Positions 49,921 to 52,852 of a stretch of DNA of 52,852 nt are shown piece after piece; within the stretch, counting starts at the first letter, position 1, and each line of letters starts with the position of its first letter. The stretch comes from Seminavis robusta (taxonomy: Eukaryota > Bacillariophyta > Bacillariophyceae > Naviculales > Naviculaceae): positions 1-52,852 of the forward strand of contig CAICTM010000689.1 of NCBI GenBank assembly GCA_903772945.1, in the 5' to 3' direction. A program made the translations under genes and the position numbers. Under the pieces are notes generated by a model that saw only the letters and a program-made list of their open reading frames with translations, was not told where the DNA came from and searched no databases.

Positions 49921-50586
49921 GTATTTCAGCCATCTCCCTGCCGTCTCAGTTGTCCACCCGAGCTGCTGGAAGACCTGTAGGTTTGTGGCTTTGTTCAACC
50001 AAAGATATACCAGGTGGATTATTTCGTTCTTGGGTAACCTGCAATGCTCCAGCACGCTGTTCCGAAAGAACAAACGTACGTAGGGCTTACCCGGGTACCA
50101 CTCCCAACCACAATCAACCGAGTCGCACTTTCGACCGTTGTCACCGAGGGATGTTTTGAACGTTGACAGGCTTTCACTCGGACACATTTCGCATTTCTTG
50201 GGAATCGTCTCGTACACACAACACGTCTTCTGGCACTTGATCTGGTGATATTTCCAGTTCTTCTTGACTGGACTGGAACACCGGCCGCAAACATCTGGTA
50301 CGTGGAGTACGCCTTTCGATAGGAGGAATTTTATTGCCTCCGTTTCGTCGTGAAGTATGTTCTTCAGCTCGAAGACGGTTGGCAGCCCCTCTATTTCTTT
50401 CTGCAGGTCCTGCATCTTTTCCTTCCTTTTCTTGAACCTCGTGGCTCTCTTGTACTTCTTTTTCTCAGGTCCATCTTGGACAGTACTTGTCGATGTCGAC
50501 TCGGACGGTTCGGGTCTCAGCTGCCTCAGTAGACTCCTCGCAAATGCCCTCGCTGAATGCAGCCTAGCCTGATGTCCCCTTGGCAT
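49909..50586 (-). CDS. Truncated Merlin/ISXO2-like transposase, N-terminal ~222 aa
   Basis: The likely start is ATG 50584-50586 (MPRGHQARLH); the frame is open further upstream, but that stretch is hydrophobic and atypical. A basic coiled region (KKKYKRATRFKKRKEKM) is followed by FLLSKGVLHVPDVCGRC, CQKTCC, KKCEMC and CDSVDCGW. These Cys pairs make a zinc ribbon like that before the DDE domain of IS1016/Merlin transposases. Then comes FFRNSVLEHCRLPKNEIIHLVYLWLNK, which matches the 'lpknkIihliYlWl' segment of that family. The frame ends W-I-stop inside the 97-bp repeat, so the DDE catalytic domain is missing. Inactive remnant, or an exon of a broken gene. Confidence 0.6.
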   Translation of the reverse strand: MPRGHQARLHSARAFARSLLRQLRPEPSESTSTSTVQDGPEKKKYKRATRFKKRKEKMQDLQKEIEGLPTVFELKNILHDETEAIKFLLSKGVLHVPDVCGRCSSPVKKNWKYHQIKCQKTCCVYETIPKKCEMCPSESLSTFKTSLGDNGRKCDSVDCGWEWYPGKPYVRLFFRNSVLEHCRLPKNEIIHLVYLWLNKATNLQVFQQLGWTTETAGRWLKYCWI

Positions 50587-50938
50587 CTTGCAAGAAACAA
50601 ACAAACAACAAAAACACAACAACCAACAAAAACAACCACTGTAAGTGATTTCGGCGCATTTCGACGTGTAACTGAATTGACTACCCAGAACTGAAAAAGT
50701 TGTGAGCTTCGAACACTCCCAGAACGCTGGCAGCAAAACGTATGGAAACCGGAAAGCAGGTACAGTTCTGTGGAAAAGAAAGGCAAAAAGATTTACCAGA
50801 ACAAAAACTTTTCGGGCCAGCCGTCCCGTCGGCAAACTCTCTGTTGATCCGCGATTGCTTTCTAACTAGCGCCCGTTCTCTCTCCTTTTATTAGGAGATG
50901 CCAGACGCTCTTTGCGTTTGTTACATAGCGGGACAGCA

Positions 50939-51015
50939 CGATAAAGTTGAGCTTATAAGCACAATAATTGCCTCCACTCTCACCGAGCAAGAAACACATT
51001 TTATAGAAGTTACTG
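50939..51015 (+). repeat. 77-bp direct repeat, left copy
   Basis: It matches 52027-52103 in the same orientation with one mismatch (AATAATTG versus AATACTTG). The last ~24 bp (GAAGTTACTGGATTAACAGT) are followed by a near-tandem copy at 51030-51050. Confidence 0.9.
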
Positions 51016-52026
51016 GATTAACAGTCGCAGAAGTTACTGGATTAACAGTCAGCCCTACCATAGTGATTCCCCTCGGTCATCCTGTAGAGCATTGGTTGCG
51101 AGGCCTGTAGTTCGATCCCCGGTATGTGGATTTAACTTCCACCTCGCAGAACCTCACATTGCCCAGTCAACATTACCTAGTTAAGTAGATGCGTGCACTA
51201 GTTAAATAATATCGTCCTCCTTATCGCATAGACAAGTCTGCCACGACCGGCAGGGCTCCAGGTGGAATACGGCTCTTAAGTAAAGCAGTTGCCCCGTGAG
51301 TACCTCCCTGCTCCGTATGCATGCACTAGTTCCGGGGGAGTTAAGGTCTTCATTCCCCGTGACTCCATTCATTTAATACCACTCGTTAAGACTTTGGGGG
51401 AGAAGTTCACCCCGAACGGTGAGATGGGTAAGTCTCACTCGTAAATAGTATATGACGTTCCGCTTAGATAATACCGTAGACTATGGGGGAGTACCCTTCC
51501 CATCGTGACATCAGTCTTCGCCAGGATATCTAGTGACCAACGTCTAAGTCCTTCAGATGGCTCTCCAATCGCTCGTGAGTTAAGAGAAGAACTAGTATTC
51601 CTCCTTCGTACTAGTACTCGATAGTCAGTACCCTTCCTCATGTAAGATAGCATCCGTTCGCTTCCCTTACATTCGCCCGAAGAACACCACGTACGTACGT
51701 ATCGCGTGCATGATCGATCCAACATAGTCCCGGAGCTTCTTCAAGGTTCCGGGGGAGTGAATCCTGCACAGCGCGCGAACACATACCTCCACTGACGTCA
51801 GTCGCGATCCAATGCGAACGCGACCTTCCACGTACCTCCACTGACGTACGTACATGAGAACCCTTCCATGACACTCGAAGGCTAGCGCTTGAGTACAGGC
51901 AGCGCTAAAGCGAAAATAAATACCTGCATACACACCAGTACGTGTCAATTAGTGCTGGGTGGTTCCAACTGCTCGAACTCGAGAGACATCTCGGGAACTC
52001 GGCAGAGCTGTTCGGCAATGGGGGAG
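51016..52026. other. ~1-kb segment between the 77-bp repeats; no gene
   Basis: No coding potential is seen. A tRNA-like stretch at about 51055-51130 has TGTAGAGCATTGG and AGTTCGATCCCCGG (A/B-box-like) but no foldable T stem. GGGGGAG occurs at ~51338, 51396, 51485, 51750 and 52020, several followed by short divergent motifs. Alternating CGTACGTACGTA stretches lie near 51692-51702 and 51845-51855. It looks like a non-coding element (TRIM- or SINE-related). Confidence 0.45.
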
Positions 52027-52103
52027 CGATAAAGTTGAGCTTATAAGCACAATACTTGCCTCCACTCTCACCGAGCAAGAAACACATTTTATAGAAGTTA
52101 CTG
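52027..52103 (+). repeat. 77-bp direct repeat, right copy
   Basis: Direct copy of 50939-51015 with one mismatch, 1,088 bp further right. The two copies bracket a non-coding 1.0-kb interior. Confidence 0.9.
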
Positions 52104-52511
52104 CAGCACAGTAAATGCCGGCAGCATGGCCCGAATGGCGGGCCAAAACAATGGTCGTCCCGCCAATGGAAAACCAATAGACCAGAGCAGGCATCCCCCA
52201 TGTGATTACCATAATAAGCGTACCCTACTTAGTAGCATTGGAAAACCTTTTCTTTATTATTATGTTCGTTTCTAGGGATCTATCATGCTCCAATGCTGTG
52301 ATGAGTCGGTTCCAAATACCCATAGAAATGGGAGCTTGCAGGCTCTCTATTTCTGTCAAGATCATCGCGCCAGAAGTGATGTACCCTCATTCTGTTTGTC
52401 GTACACCAAGTCTCACAAATTGGTGCCTAGCATTTACCCTGACACGGCGTCAAATACTTTGGTTGATTGTTGTAGCTTCTGATATCGGTTCCATTCATTC
52501 ATTGCCAACCA
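52104..52511. other. Spacer, possible promoter of the last ORF
   Basis: About 400 bp without a supported gene. A plus-strand frame at 52202-52531 has no protein-like pattern. Confidence 0.3.
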
Positions 52512-52709
52512 ATGGAAGGGGAAAGTCCTGACAAACCAACATCCCCAGTGATGAACATGGAGAACGTAGCTGACAATTGCGACACTGGCGTAGACGGACA
52601 TGGCATCCATGAGCTGGACACTTCCGTCAGGGCAGACCTGAATGTCCTGTTCCTTGCGGCTTTGCGGGAGCAGATGACGCAGGATTTTACGTCTCACTGT
52701 CAGCAGGTA
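52512..52709 (+). CDS. Possible first exon of a gene leaving the window
   Basis: ATG 52512 opens an acidic, polar frame (MEGESPDKPTSP...) that ends in a helix-like stretch VLFLAALREQMTQDFTSHCQQ. Directly after CAGCAG stands GTATGA, a plausible splice donor (52710), so the chain may continue beyond the window. No domain is recognised. The remaining bases to 52852 contain short GGTAGG/GATAC repeats and no further exon that I can support. Confidence 0.35.
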
Positions 52710-52852
52710 TGAACTTGTTTTAACTCCCTTCATCTGAGAAGCGCACCTGAAGGTAGGATACCAATCTACAAGGTAGGTTATCGATTAAAGTCGAAGGTCG
52801 ACCCTACGATACAAATCGTGAAGGGAGGTTGCGGATTATGCACCGAAGCTTC

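Noticed and set aside
50587..50835. N-terminal extension of the Merlin-like frame
   Set aside because: The 83 extra codons are hydrophobic and Cys/Phe-rich over a CA-repeat leader; the ATG at 50586 has the basic start expected of a transposase.
52202..52531. 109-codon plus-strand frame near the right end
   Set aside because: No domain, composition like a random translation, and it overlaps the better candidate exon start at 52512.

Overview
The window looks like nuclear DNA of a pennate diatom (Seminavis- or Cylindrotheca-like; inferred, not proven). The reasons are: eukaryotic genes with short GT-AG introns (75-245 bp); a plastid-directed bilin reductase with a diatom-style bipartite leader; Copia retroelements of the diatom CoDi type; Ala/Pro-rich secreted repeat proteins; and spacers rich in the palindromes TACCGGTA and GCTAGC.

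Layout. 1-5.1 kb: a minus-strand Copia element whose gag and pol share one frame, split by a single TGA. 5.2-5.7 kb: a cluster of hairpins. 5.9-8.9 kb: a small KOW-type protein gene tail-to-tail with a Crypton-type tyrosine recombinase that carries an in-frame 75-bp intron. 10.3-44.9 kb is the host-gene core: a globin; a TPR signalling-type protein; a ~2,015-residue ankyrin protein with two CesT-like (type III secretion chaperone-like) domains; a ferredoxin-dependent bilin reductase; a mitochondrial quinone oxidoreductase; a secreted 55-residue-repeat protein broken by a 4-bp deletion; LSM8; a tail-anchored protein; a 7TM receptor; an ankyrin pseudogene; a possible complex I subunit; a GAF/histidine kinase/double-receiver protein; and a complete MadBub (BUB1/Mad3) checkpoint kinase.

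45-52.8 kb is a mobile-element graveyard. It holds a duplicated ~1.2-kb unit with twin GC hairpins and CRE/CCAAT promoter motifs, a decayed Copia copy between near-perfect 97-bp inverted repeats, a truncated Merlin/ISXO2-type transposase, and a ~1-kb segment bounded by 77-bp direct repeats.

The genes do not form an operon and are mostly unrelated. The most interesting points are: the MadBub protein with an ABBA-KEN-ABBA cassette, four more ABBA-type motifs and an intact kinase; the ankyrin/CesT fusion; the gag-TGA-pol arrangement; the Crypton with a hidden intron; the kinase whose second receiver has Glu in place of the phospho-Asp; and the nested repeats at the right end. All calls rest on reading translations and motifs by eye; no database search was run.
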